DNA from: CALOCN01 sp942491735 | GTDB taxonomy: Bacteria > Eisenbacteria > RBG-16-71-46 > JABDJR01 | NCBI GenBank assembly: GCA_942491735.1 | Contig: CALOCN010000014.1 | Span: forward strand, 434,001-498,000 | Direction: 5' to 3' | Length of the DNA: 64,000 bases | Part shown: piece after piece, positions 9,837 through 18,099 of the stretch | How the letters are laid out: every line of letters begins with the position of its first letter | Position numbering within the stretch: the stretch's first letter is position 1 | Notes under the pieces: generated by a model | The model's input: the letters and a program-made list of their open reading frames with translations, nothing else | Database searches by the model: none | What the model was told of the DNA's origin: nothing | Position numbers and translations under genes: made by a program

Positions 9837-10775
9837 ATGCAACGTCCATGGCGTAGACCCCTGTGTGGCCTGGTCGGGCTTCTGGTCAACATCGTCCTCC
9901 TCGTCCCTATCGCGTCCGACGCCCAGGACGACGGGCCCCGGATGTACTGGACCGCGCCGGTGGGGACCCACGTTCTGCAGACCTATGCATGGTTCTCCCA
10001 GAGCAACCTGGTTTCTGGAGGGGGGAACCTCTTCTCTCCGGACGTCGTGACCGATGCCCTGGCCATCGTCCTGGGCTACAACCGCTATCTGGACCTTGGT
10101 GGGCGTACCGCTTTGGCTACGGTCCTGATGACGGCTGGGAACGCCACCACGGACGTCGACAGCCTGGTCACCCAGTCGACACGTGGGGTCGGGGATCTGA
10201 CCCTCCAGCTCACCGTCAACGTGGCGGGCGGCCCTGCCATGAACCTGACCCGGTTCGCCGAGTACGAACCGGGAACCCAGCTCTCGTTCCTGCTTGCGGT
10301 TACGGCGCCAACCGGAAACTACGACCCCGATCGCCTTCTCAACATGGGCGAGAACCGTTGGGCGTTCCGGGCGGGGTTGCCGTTTGTTCAACCCTTGGGC
10401 TCCATGGCGCCGGGCAAGGCGACCACCCTGGAGATCCTGCCCTCGGCCTGGTTCTTTGGCTCCAACACGGACTTCGCCGGGGGCCTCACCCTGGAGCAGG
10501 CCCCACTGTTTCTCGCCGAAGCCCACCTCACCCACGACCTGACCGATGGGCTGTTTCTCTCGCTCGACTCCTGGTTGCAGCTCGGCGGGGAGACCACGCT
10601 CGACGGCGTGAAGCAGGAGGATGCCCAGGAAGCCGGCTTTCTGGGAATCACCGTCGGGTATATGCTCAACGAAGCGGTCCAGTTCAACTTCCGGTACGCG
10701 GCGTCCCTCAAGCCGCAACCCGAGCGGGACATCGACATGGACCTTCTTCAGTTGAATTTCAATTACGTCTGGTGA
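9837..10775 (+). CDS. Outer-membrane beta-barrel protein, phenol-degradation MetA-like transporter family
   Basis: A 312-residue predicted outer-membrane protein with a signal peptide (about 1-29, cut near SDAQD). The arrangement (YNRYLDLGGRTALATVLM near residue 80, LSFLLAVTAPTGNYDP near 150, NMGENRWAFRAGLPF near 170, and a C-terminal beta strand ending in Trp) resembles the family annotated as transporter/MetA-pathway phenol degradation (PF13557). That name reflects gene context in a few bacteria, not a proven reaction. It begins right after the terminator, so it probably has its own promoter. 51 bp separate it from the DUF3604 gene, and the two may be co-transcribed. Confidence 0.7.
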   Translation: MQRPWRRPLCGLVGLLVNIVLLVPIASDAQDDGPRMYWTAPVGTHVLQTYAWFSQSNLVSGGGNLFSPDVVTDALAIVLGYNRYLDLGGRTALATVLMTAGNATTDVDSLVTQSTRGVGDLTLQLTVNVAGGPAMNLTRFAEYEPGTQLSFLLAVTAPTGNYDPDRLLNMGENRWAFRAGLPFVQPLGSMAPGKATTLEILPSAWFFGSNTDFAGGLTLEQAPLFLAEAHLTHDLTDGLFLSLDSWLQLGGETTLDGVKQEDAQEAGFLGITVGYMLNEAVQFNFRYAASLKPQPERDIDMDLLQLNFNYVW

Positions 10776-10826
10776 GGCGCTTTCGCCCCTTTTCGCGCCA
10801 CCCGCATGATCCATCGGAGACCCTCC

Positions 10827-12647
10827 ATGAAGCACCGTTTCCTCGCGGGGATGACATCCCTGATCGTTCTCGTCGGGAGCTCGCTCCTCGTCCACGCCCA
10901 GGATACAAAGGTCGAGATCAAGCCGCTGAAGGAGGCCTATTTCGGGGAACTCCATCTGCACGCGGCCTACTCCCTGGATGCCTATGGATTCGGCAACCAG
11001 GCGGTGGGGCCGGACGAGGCGTACCGGTTCGCGAAGGGGGAAACCGTTCCCCTTCCCGGTGGCGGTACGACCCGGATCAGCGCTCCGCTCGACTTCGCAT
11101 CGGTGACCGAGCACTCCGAGTGGTTGGGCGAGGCCTACATGATCCGCACCGCCTCGGATCCCATGTACAACCACGACTTTGCACGGGCCGCGCGGGCGAG
11201 CGACGAGTCCTTCTTCAAGACGATCCTCGCCGCGGAGGACTCCGGAGTCCGGCCGCAGGACTTCTCCGGTGAGGACGGCGCGACCGCCCTCGCCGCGGCG
11301 CGATCGGTGTGGCAGGAGATCATCGCCATAGCGGATCGTCACAATGATCCGGGCACCTTCTCCACCCTGCACGGGTTCGAGTGGACCGCGGCGCCGCAGG
11401 GGAACAACCTGCACCGCAACGTGATCTTTCGCAGCGACAATCTCCCCGAGCTTCCCATCAGTTGGTTCGAAGCCCGGACCGTCGAGGAACTATGGGACTG
11501 GCTGGAGACCACGGGAGGTGGGCAGGACAACGTGTTGGCCATTCCCCACAACTCCAACATGAGCGGCGGACTCATGTTCCGCCCCGAGTACTCCGACGGA
11601 CGGGCCATGGATGCCGACTACGCACGCCGACGTGCCATCAACGAGCCCCTCTTCGAGATGATGCAGGCCAAGGGCAACTCGGAGACCCACCCCGGATTCG
11701 CCCCCAACGACGAGTTTGCCGCCTTCGAGCTGGTTCCCCTGGTCAACTTCGTGGGCCCGGTGGAGAACTCCCCCTACATGTGGGTGCGTGAGGCCCTGAA
11801 AGCGGGTCTGGGTCACGAGGCCCGGCTGGGGACCAATCCCTTCCGGTTCGGGATCGTGGGCGGAACCGATCAGCACAACGGGCTTACGGGTGACACGGAC
11901 GAGTTCGACTTCCACGGGTCCCATGGATTGGGCGACGCCGAGGCGAAGACCCGGCTCACCGCGAGCATGGAGGTGTTCAACCTGACCGCCCTGAATCCGG
12001 GCGGCCTCACCGGGGTGTGGGCGGAGGCCAACACGCGCGAAACCCTCTGGGACGGGCTGCGACGCAAGGAAACCTTCGGCACCAGCGGGGTTCGTATCCG
12101 GGTTCGCTTCTTTGGTGGTTTTCACTACAAAGAAGAGATGGCGAGCCACGAGGCGATGGTCGAGCAGGGCTACGCGTTGGGTGTGCCCATGGGCGGAAGC
12201 CTTCCCCGTTCGTCAAGGACGAAGCCCACCTTCATGGTCTGGGCCCTCAAGGACCCGCAGAGCGGCAACCTGGATCGGATCCAGATCATCAAGGGTTGGC
12301 AGGACGCCGAGGGGAACGCGCAGGAGAAGGTCATCGACGTGGTGTGGTCGGGTGACCGCTCACTTAATGGGGACGGCAAGCTTCCTCCGGTGGGCAACAC
12401 GGTGGATGTCGGCGAGGCCTCGTACACCAACTCCATTGGCGCGGCTCAGCTGAGTGGTTTCTGGAGCGATCCTGACTTCGACCCGGACCAACGGGCGTTC
12501 TATTACGCGCGGGTTCTCGAGATCCCCACTCCGCGATGGTCCACCTATGACGCGGTGGCCACCGGCATGGACGTCCCCGAGGACGTTCCGGCAAGTGTCC
12601 AGGAGCGGGCCTGGACCTCGGCCATCTGGTACGACCCCTTCGAGTAG
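10827..12647 (+). CDS. DUF3604 periplasmic protein
   Basis: A 606-residue exported protein with a signal peptide (about 1-24, cut near VHAQD). The body matches the DUF3604 family: FGELHLHAAYSLDAYGFGN near the start of the mature chain (His residues as in PHP-type metal sites), DFASVTEHSEWLGEAYM, LAIPHNSNMSGG, and VGGTDQHNGLTG. These are the His/Asp clusters of PHP-like metal-dependent phosphoesterase folds, so a metal-dependent hydrolase is plausible, but the family's reaction is not established. An in-frame ATG lies at 10806; I chose 10827 because GGAGACC precedes it and the signal peptide then starts normally. No terminator is visible before the convergent rsgA gene 15 bp away. Confidence 0.85.
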   Translation: MKHRFLAGMTSLIVLVGSSLLVHAQDTKVEIKPLKEAYFGELHLHAAYSLDAYGFGNQAVGPDEAYRFAKGETVPLPGGGTTRISAPLDFASVTEHSEWLGEAYMIRTASDPMYNHDFARAARASDESFFKTILAAEDSGVRPQDFSGEDGATALAAARSVWQEIIAIADRHNDPGTFSTLHGFEWTAAPQGNNLHRNVIFRSDNLPELPISWFEARTVEELWDWLETTGGGQDNVLAIPHNSNMSGGLMFRPEYSDGRAMDADYARRRAINEPLFEMMQAKGNSETHPGFAPNDEFAAFELVPLVNFVGPVENSPYMWVREALKAGLGHEARLGTNPFRFGIVGGTDQHNGLTGDTDEFDFHGSHGLGDAEAKTRLTASMEVFNLTALNPGGLTGVWAEANTRETLWDGLRRKETFGTSGVRIRVRFFGGFHYKEEMASHEAMVEQGYALGVPMGGSLPRSSRTKPTFMVWALKDPQSGNLDRIQIIKGWQDAEGNAQEKVIDVVWSGDRSLNGDGKLPPVGNTVDVGEASYTNSIGAAQLSGFWSDPDFDPDQRAFYYARVLEIPTPRWSTYDAVATGMDVPEDVPASVQERAWTSAIWYDPFE

Positions 12648-12662
12648 GAAGACCGGCCCTCC

Positions 12663-13778
12663 TCACCTTTTCGGGTTGGGGCGTTTGCGCATCATCTTGG
12701 TCACCGACTTCCAGCGCTCCTTGGTGTCCCGCTGGACCTTCTCGTTCTGCCGGCGATCCAGGTAGGCCAGCTCCCGCTTGAGCTTTGCGTACGCGGCGAG
12801 GCGGCCCTCGGCCAGGCTTCCGTCCCGGGCCGCCGCCTGCACCGCGCACCCGGGCTCCCGATCATGGCCGCAATCCCCGAACCGGCACTCGGCAGCCAGG
12901 GATTCGATGTCGGCGAAGACATCCCCCACGCCCTCCCCGGAATCCCAAAGCCCCACCTCGCGCAGACCGGGCGTGTCGATCAGGAGCCCGCCCTCGGGAA
13001 TCCGCACCAGTTCACGGTGGGAGGTGGTGTGGCGACCGCGCGCGTCGTCCTCGCGGATGTCGCCGGTGGCGAGCACGCCTGCCCCCACTATGCGGTTGGT
13101 CAGGGTGGACTTGCCCACCCCGGAGGACCCCAACAGGGCCACCGTACGCCCGCTCCGTGCGTAGCCGGCCACGTCGTCCATCCCCTCACCGGTGATGGCG
13201 CTCACGGCGTGGACCGGTACCCCCGGGGCGGCGGCTTCGGTCTCGGCGATCCACACATCGCGATCCTCGCTCAGGTCGCACTTGTTGAGCACGATCACCG
13301 GGGATGCCCCGCTCTCGTAGATGAGGGCGAGGAACCGTTCCATGCGGCGCGCGTTGAACTCCTGGTTCACCGAGGTAACCAGGAACACCGTGTCCACGTT
13401 GGCGGCCAGGGCCTGGGCCGCGGTCCGTTCGCCCGCCTCCTTGCGCAGGATCAGGGTGCGGCGGGGGAGCACGGCGTGAAGGGTGGCCGTGCCCTCGGCG
13501 GGTCGTGACTCGACCGCCACCCAGTCCCCGACGCAGGGAAACCCGGTGGGGGAGTCCTGATGGTGGCGGAACCGGCCGGAAACCTGGCCACGCAGCTCGC
13601 CGCTCTCGGCGCGCAACAGGTAGTGGTCCCGGTGCTCGACCACCACCCGCGCCGGTTGCCAGGTGGGTTCGTTCAGGGAGTCCAAGGCGTTGTTCAGGGG
13701 CTCGGTCCAGCCCCAGTCGGATAACCAATTCAATGGGAGAGTCCTCTCGATTGGGCGTTCCTGTGGAACAGACGCCAC
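12663..13778 (-). CDS. rsgA: Ribosome small-subunit GTPase RsgA (YjeQ)
   Basis: Circularly permuted GTPase that helps late 30S subunit maturation. An N-terminal OB fold (VGDWVAVESR) is followed by the permuted GTPase motifs: G4 VIVLNKCDLSE, G5 VSAITGEG, G1 GSSGVGKST, then the Thr switch (GRHTTSHREL) and G3 DTPG. The C-terminal zinc site is in CRFGDCGHDREPGC. The GTG at 13778 has no ribosome binding site; a TTG at 13733 lies 8 nt after AGAGGA and would start the protein at LNWLSDWGW, closer to the usual length, so it may be the true start. The same frame continues upstream through an amber codon into a mini-ORF with an excellent ribosome binding site (see 13821-13883). The C-terminus is basic. 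Confidence 0.95.
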   Translation of the reverse strand: MASVPQERPIERTLPLNWLSDWGWTEPLNNALDSLNEPTWQPARVVVEHRDHYLLRAESGELRGQVSGRFRHHQDSPTGFPCVGDWVAVESRPAEGTATLHAVLPRRTLILRKEAGERTAAQALAANVDTVFLVTSVNQEFNARRMERFLALIYESGASPVIVLNKCDLSEDRDVWIAETEAAAPGVPVHAVSAITGEGMDDVAGYARSGRTVALLGSSGVGKSTLTNRIVGAGVLATGDIREDDARGRHTTSHRELVRIPEGGLLIDTPGLREVGLWDSGEGVGDVFADIESLAAECRFGDCGHDREPGCAVQAAARDGSLAEGRLAAYAKLKRELAYLDRRQNEKVQRDTKERWKSVTKMMRKRPNPKR

Positions 13779-13820
13779 CGAGGGGCTCGGACCGGAAGGC
13801 CGGAAGAGTGGGCCCTGCGC

Positions 13821-13883
13821 CTAGAGGCGCGGGAGGTCGGAGACCGCGGTGGCGACACGGGGGGAGGCGGTGTGCACAGTCAT
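13821..13883 (-). CDS. 20-residue upstream ORF (possible leader) before rsgA
   Basis: A short ORF encoding MTVHTASPRVATAVSDLPRL. Its ATG at 13883 lies 7 nt after AAAGGAGA, a near-ideal Shine-Dalgarno and far better than either rsgA start candidate. It ends in TAG at 13821-13823, in the same frame as rsgA, and that stop sits in the loop of a GCGCC/GGCGC hairpin. It could be a translated leader coupled to rsgA, an independent small protein, or the real rsgA N-terminus interrupted by an amber codon. RsgA homologues do not need these residues, so I favour a leader. No family recognised. Confidence 0.45.
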   Translation of the reverse strand: MTVHTASPRVATAVSDLPRL

Positions 13884-14022
13884 GGGCGGTCTCCTTTCCA
13901 AGGGGTGAGGTATTGCGAACCCCATGAGAAAACCACACCCCGTCGCCCAAAACAAGTACCTTATGCTCCGTTCGGCCGCCTGGGTGGCCGGGTCGCGGTC
14001 CCCCAACAACTCCACTCAATCC

Positions 14023-15456
14023 ATGAACGTTTCAACCAACCGAGCTGTCAACGCGATTCGCAGCCTACGCGATGGTGCGCGCCGCCTTCTCATCGAGCCC
14101 CAGGCGGAACTCACCCGCTGGCAACGCGCGGTGCGCTTCGCCCTGGACCTCACCCGTCACTGCGCGGGTGAGCTGCGCTACGACAAGGCGGGTCAGCTGG
14201 CCGCCGCCCTCACCTACCACACGCTGTTCAGTCTGCTTCCGGTGACCGCGCTCATGCTGGTCGCCTTGAACATGTTCGTGGGCCCCGAGGAGCGGGACCG
14301 TTTCAAGGAGACCGCGGTGGACGGGATCGTGGAGCTCCTGCGGGGCGGCGCGACCATGGAAACCTCCCCCGGCTCGCTTACTCCCGAGGAACAGGAGTTC
14401 GAGATGGTGCGAGACCGTCTCAACCTGGAATTCCAGCGCGTGCTCACCAACCTGGAGAGCATCAACTTCGGGAGCATCGGTCTGGTGGGTGTGTTGCTGC
14501 TTGTCTACGCCGCAACCGGGTTGCTCAGTACCATCGAGGGCAGCTTCAACCAGATCCTGGGCGGAGGATCCGGTCGCCCCTGGTACCTGCGGCTCCCCCT
14601 GTACTACACCGTCATCACCCTGGGGCCCGTGGTCATCCTGGCCGGCATGTGGGGCCAGCGGGAGTTCCTGGACATGGTGCAGAACGGCGGCTGGACCGAC
14701 TGGATCACCGGCCCCGCGGTGGTGCTGACGCCGATCGTGTCCACCTGGCTCGTGCTGTACCTGCTCTACGTGTTGCTGCCCACGGTCAGCGTGAACAAGG
14801 GGGCGGCGCTGGTGGGGAGCTTTGTCTCGGCGCTGCTCCTGGTGGCCTCGCGGGAGCTGTTCCAGGTCTACGTGTCCCAGGCCGTGGCGCGAACCCTCTA
14901 CGGCGCCCTCGCCCTGCTGCCCCTGTTCCTGCTCCTGATCTTCATCACCTGGGTGGTGGTTCTGTTCGGGCTGGAGTTGGCCTATACGCTGCACAGCATG
15001 GATGGACGTCGTTTCAAGCGGGATCAGTACAAACGGCTCGAGGGGCGTCTGTTCGACCCTGCGCTGAGCGTGCCGCTGGTGGAGAGGATCTCCGTCGTGT
15101 TCTCAGGCGGGGGATTGTGCGATGCCGAGGTCCTGAGTCATCAGTTCAAGTTGCCGCCCCTGGTCGTGCACGAGCTCCTGCGTCGTCTGGTGGTCGCCGG
15201 CATCCTGCGCCGGGCCCGGGACGGCAAGTCCTCGGAGCGTCGTGAGGGATATCTTCTGGCCAAGCCGCCGGACAGGATCGCCCTCGTCGACATCATGCGG
15301 GCAGTGACCGAGGGGCGGGATCTGGCCCCCGGGGTGGATCGCACCGGGCCGGCGTGGCGCTGGGTGGCCGACACCCGCCGCAAGGCGGTGCAGATGGTAC
15401 GGTCCGACACCCTCCAGGACCTCCTGGACCAGGAGCCGGAGACCCCGACCCCCTGA
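14023..15456 (+). CDS. YihY/BrkB-family integral membrane protein with C-terminal winged helix
   Basis: A 477-residue inner-membrane protein. The N-terminal two thirds match the YihY/BrkB family: KAGQLAAALTYHTLFSLLPVTALML, GLLSTIEGSFNQI, and LLYVLLPTVSVNKGAALVGS, with about six membrane segments. About 130 residues after the last segment form a cytoplasmic domain (CDAEVLSHQFKLPPLVVHELLRRLVVAGIL) resembling an Rrf2-like winged helix, seen in a subset of this family. Despite the old name, ribonuclease BN activity does not belong to this family; its function is unknown. The frame is open back to ATG 13924; I chose ATG 14023 because the extra residues are low-quality and would overlap the upstream ORF of rsgA. 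Neither start has a convincing ribosome binding site. Confidence 0.85.
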   Translation: MNVSTNRAVNAIRSLRDGARRLLIEPQAELTRWQRAVRFALDLTRHCAGELRYDKAGQLAAALTYHTLFSLLPVTALMLVALNMFVGPEERDRFKETAVDGIVELLRGGATMETSPGSLTPEEQEFEMVRDRLNLEFQRVLTNLESINFGSIGLVGVLLLVYAATGLLSTIEGSFNQILGGGSGRPWYLRLPLYYTVITLGPVVILAGMWGQREFLDMVQNGGWTDWITGPAVVLTPIVSTWLVLYLLYVLLPTVSVNKGAALVGSFVSALLLVASRELFQVYVSQAVARTLYGALALLPLFLLLIFITWVVVLFGLELAYTLHSMDGRRFKRDQYKRLEGRLFDPALSVPLVERISVVFSGGGLCDAEVLSHQFKLPPLVVHELLRRLVVAGILRRARDGKSSERREGYLLAKPPDRIALVDIMRAVTEGRDLAPGVDRTGPAWRWVADTRRKAVQMVRSDTLQDLLDQEPETPTP

Positions 15457-15465
15457 CCGCCGGCC

Positions 15466-16545
15466 CTAGGCCTTGTCCCCGGCGCAGGCCCGCAGGGCGA
15501 CGCAGAGCGCCTCGGCCGATGGCGGCCGTCCGTCCCGATCCTTGGCCAGCGCGGCGCCCAGCACCTGTTCCAGCGACCGGCTCACCGTGGGCAAGAAGTC
15601 CCGGACCGGGCGTGGGGGCGTTTCCATCATCGTGCGCACCGCGCTCGGGACGTCCATCCCGTCGATGTCGTAGGGAATGGTCCCGGTGAGGAGTTCGAAC
15701 AGCAGCACCCCCAACGCATAGACATCCACCCGCAGGTCCACTGCCTCCGGGTCCCCCAGCACCTGCTCCGGGCTCATGTAGGCGAGGGTCCCGAGCAGCT
15801 CCCCGTGCAGGGTCCTGAAGGTGCGTTGGGAGTCTGGGTCCACCGCGCGTGCGATGCCGAAATCCAGCACCTTGGGGTCGCCGGCCGGGGTGACGAGGAC
15901 GTTGGCCGGTTTGAGGTCCCGGTGGATGAACCCCTTGGCGTGGGCATGATGTACGGCGTCTCCCACGCGGGCCACCAGGTCCACGATGGCGTCGCTGGCC
16001 AGGGCCTGGGTCTCGACGAAACGCGAGATCGGCACGCCGTCGATGCGTTCCATGGCAAGAAAAGGAAACTCGCGGGCTCCGGGTCCGTCGCCCACCGTGG
16101 CGATCCCGGCCTCGAAGACCCGGGCAATTCCCGGATGATCCAGACGGGAGAGAACCTCGGCCTCGAAGCGGAACCGGCGCAGGAGGGAAGCGGAGTGGAA
16201 TCCGGCATGGATCAGTTTCAGGGCGACCTGACGGCCGGTGGTCTCGTCCACCGCCTCATGCACCACCCCCATGCCGCCTTCGCCGATCCGTTCGCCCAGG
16301 AGATAGGGGCCCACTCGCTGGGGTGGGCGGGCGTCCCGGGCTACGCCCTCCAGGGCCGGCGCGGGGCGCTCCAGAAAGCTCCCCGCCGCCCGGTCGAAGT
16401 GCTCCAGGAGGGCATCCACCTCCTTGCGCAGGGCAGCGTTCCCCTTGCAGGCGGCGTCCAGGAACTCGGGGCGCTGGTTCGTGTCCCGATCCAGGGCGTC
16501 CTGGAAGATCTGTTCCACCTGACGGTGGGGGTCGGGGTTGGACAT
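15466..16545 (-). CDS. Soluble Hanks-type serine/threonine protein kinase
   Basis: A 359-residue kinase. A helical N-terminal segment (1-75; QIFQDALDRD..RPEFLDAAC) typical of planctomycete/FCB kinases precedes the catalytic domain (about 80-345): glycine loop GEGGMG (88-93), Lys110 in VALKLIH, HRDLKPAN with catalytic Asp210, DFG (228-230) and the activation-segment end MSPEQ. All key residues are intact. No transmembrane segment or PASTA/TPR sensor follows, so it is cytosolic; the chain stops soon after the kinase fold. The long upstream open frame is a GC artefact; ATG 16545 gives the standard start. It is divergent from the NYN-LOTUS gene, with 102 bp between the starts. Substrates unknown. 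Confidence 0.92.
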   Translation of the reverse strand: MSNPDPHRQVEQIFQDALDRDTNQRPEFLDAACKGNAALRKEVDALLEHFDRAAGSFLERPAPALEGVARDARPPQRVGPYLLGERIGEGGMGVVHEAVDETTGRQVALKLIHAGFHSASLLRRFRFEAEVLSRLDHPGIARVFEAGIATVGDGPGAREFPFLAMERIDGVPISRFVETQALASDAIVDLVARVGDAVHHAHAKGFIHRDLKPANVLVTPAGDPKVLDFGIARAVDPDSQRTFRTLHGELLGTLAYMSPEQVLGDPEAVDLRVDVYALGVLLFELLTGTIPYDIDGMDVPSAVRTMMETPPRPVRDFLPTVSRSLEQVLGAALAKDRDGRPPSAEALCVALRACAGDKA

Positions 16546-16647
16546 GGGGCCGAGAATACACGCCCCGGGGCCGGAATGGATTCCCACCGGGAGCGGCCCC
16601 TTGTGTAGTGTTTCCGCCGTGATCCCACTAGGGAAGGAGCCTGACCC

Positions 16648-17424
16648 GTGGAAAACCAGCAAGCGGCCCTGGCCATGTTCATCGATTTCGAGAACATGGC
16701 GATGGGGCTCCCCTCCAGCGACAACTTCGACGTGCGCCGGGTCCTGGACCGGTTGCTCGACAAGGGCAACGTCACGGTCAAGGTCGCCTATGCCGACTGG
16801 AGCCGGTTCCGCAAGGCCACCCAGAGCCTGCACGCGGCCGGGGTGGAGCTCATCGAGATTCCCAAGCGGTCCATGACCGGCAAGAACTCGGCCGATATTC
16901 GTCTGTGCGTGGACGCGATGGATCTGGCCTACAGCAAGCCGCACATCCAGACCTTCGTCATCGTCTCCGGGGACAGCGACTTTTCTCCGCTTGTCTCCAA
17001 ACTCAAGGCCAACGGCAAGGGCGTCATTGGTCTGGGCATGCGGGATTCCACCTCGCCGTTGCTCTCGGACAACTGCGACCAGTTCATTTTCTACGAGGAT
17101 CTGGGGCGGGAAGAAGCTCCCTCGGACAGCCCCGTCCCGCGGGACACGCCCAGTGAGAAGCAGGAGGTCTTTGCCCTGCTCATGGACGCGGTGCGGGCCC
17201 TGGAGCGGGAGAACGTCCGGGTGCTCCATTCCTCGCTGGTCAAGGACACCATGAAACGCAAACGCCCCTCGTTCAGCGAATCGGGCTACGGCTACCGGAA
17301 TTGGAGCGAGCTGCTGGAGGATGCCGAGGAGGCCAAGCTCATCAAGCTCAGCGAGGACGAGCGCAGTGGGACCTACGTGGTCACGGTGCCCCGTCGTCGC
17401 CGTCGGCGCCGGAAGAAGGCATGA
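16648..17424 (+). CDS. NYN-domain putative RNase with C-terminal OST-HTH/LOTUS domain
   Basis: A 258-residue protein. The N-terminal NYN (LabA/DUF88) domain of the PIN-like nuclease fold has its acidic residues in FIDFENM, ADIRLCVDAMDLA and VSGDSDFSPLV, followed by LKANGKGVIGLGM. The C-terminal part (about 168-250; QEVFALLMDAVRAL.. SGYGYRNWSELLEDAEEAKLI) is an OST-HTH/LOTUS domain, known to bind RNA. NYN plus LOTUS is a common bacterial pairing and suggests an RNA-processing or RNA-binding role, but no substrate is known. The GTG start at 16648 follows GGAAGGAG at good spacing. The protein ends in a basic tail (RRRRRRRKKA). Confidence 0.88.
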   Translation: MENQQAALAMFIDFENMAMGLPSSDNFDVRRVLDRLLDKGNVTVKVAYADWSRFRKATQSLHAAGVELIEIPKRSMTGKNSADIRLCVDAMDLAYSKPHIQTFVIVSGDSDFSPLVSKLKANGKGVIGLGMRDSTSPLLSDNCDQFIFYEDLGREEAPSDSPVPRDTPSEKQEVFALLMDAVRALERENVRVLHSSLVKDTMKRKRPSFSESGYGYRNWSELLEDAEEAKLIKLSEDERSGTYVVTVPRRRRRRRKKA

Positions 17425-17467
17425 TCCTCCCCTTGACGCCACGGAGCGTGGGACGCAGGCTCCCGGA

Positions 17468-18070
17468 ATGAGCGGCCCTGTCTCCACCCCGGTGACCCGG
17501 GATACCCTGCCCGACCTTCTCAAGGCCGGAAGCCCCATCGCGGGGGTGCGTGCCCGCACGCTGGAGATGCACCGGGATCCCCGGGGCTCGTTCACCGAGG
17601 TGTTCTCCAACCTCTGGAACAGCGGGTTGGACCCGGCCCAATGGAACATCGTCAAGTCCGAGCCGGGCGTTCTGCGGGGCATGCATCTGCACCGCCGCCA
17701 CGACGAGTACATCCTGGTCGCCGGCGGGCGGGCCAGCGTGGGGCTGCGGGACATCCGCCCCGGATCCCCCACGAACGGCGCCTGGTCCCTCTACGAACTC
17801 TCGGGGGATGCACTCACCTGTCTCACCTTTCCGAGGGGGATCGTCCACGGCTGGCTCTTCCACGAGCCGACCCTCCATCTGCAGGCGGTCTCCGAGGTCT
17901 ATCCGGACTATCAGGGGGACGACAACCTGGGGTGCCACTGGTCGGATCCCGAGTTGGAGATCCCCTGGCCCGCGACCCCCAGCGTGGTGGCCCCCCGCGC
18001 GGAAGCCTTTCCCCCCCTGCGCGAGTTGATCGCCCAGACTCTGCGTCTGGACCCCGACTTCCACTTCTGA
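17468..18070 (+). CDS. RmlC-like cupin sugar epimerase (dTDP-4-dehydrorhamnose 3,5-epimerase family)
   Basis: A 200-residue cupin. RDPRGSFTEVFS near residue 38, VLRGMHLHRRHDEYILVAGGRASVGLRDIR near 70-98 and FPRGIVHGWLFHEP near 120 match RmlC; the catalytic-base His is likely in GMHLH and the Tyr in SEVYPDY. It would epimerise C3/C5 of a nucleotide-activated 4-keto sugar for surface glycans. ATG 17468 gives the expected N-terminus; the frame is open further upstream within the NYN gene. It is convergent with the glycosyltransferase and Gfo/Idh genes, which probably serve the same glycan. No rmlA, rmlB or rmlD is in the window, so the exact substrate is uncertain. Confidence 0.82.
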   Translation: MSGPVSTPVTRDTLPDLLKAGSPIAGVRARTLEMHRDPRGSFTEVFSNLWNSGLDPAQWNIVKSEPGVLRGMHLHRRHDEYILVAGGRASVGLRDIRPGSPTNGAWSLYELSGDALTCLTFPRGIVHGWLFHEPTLHLQAVSEVYPDYQGDDNLGCHWSDPELEIPWPATPSVVAPRAEAFPPLRELIAQTLRLDPDFHF

Positions 18071-18099
18071 GTCTCCGGGATCCCGATGCCGGGACGGCT

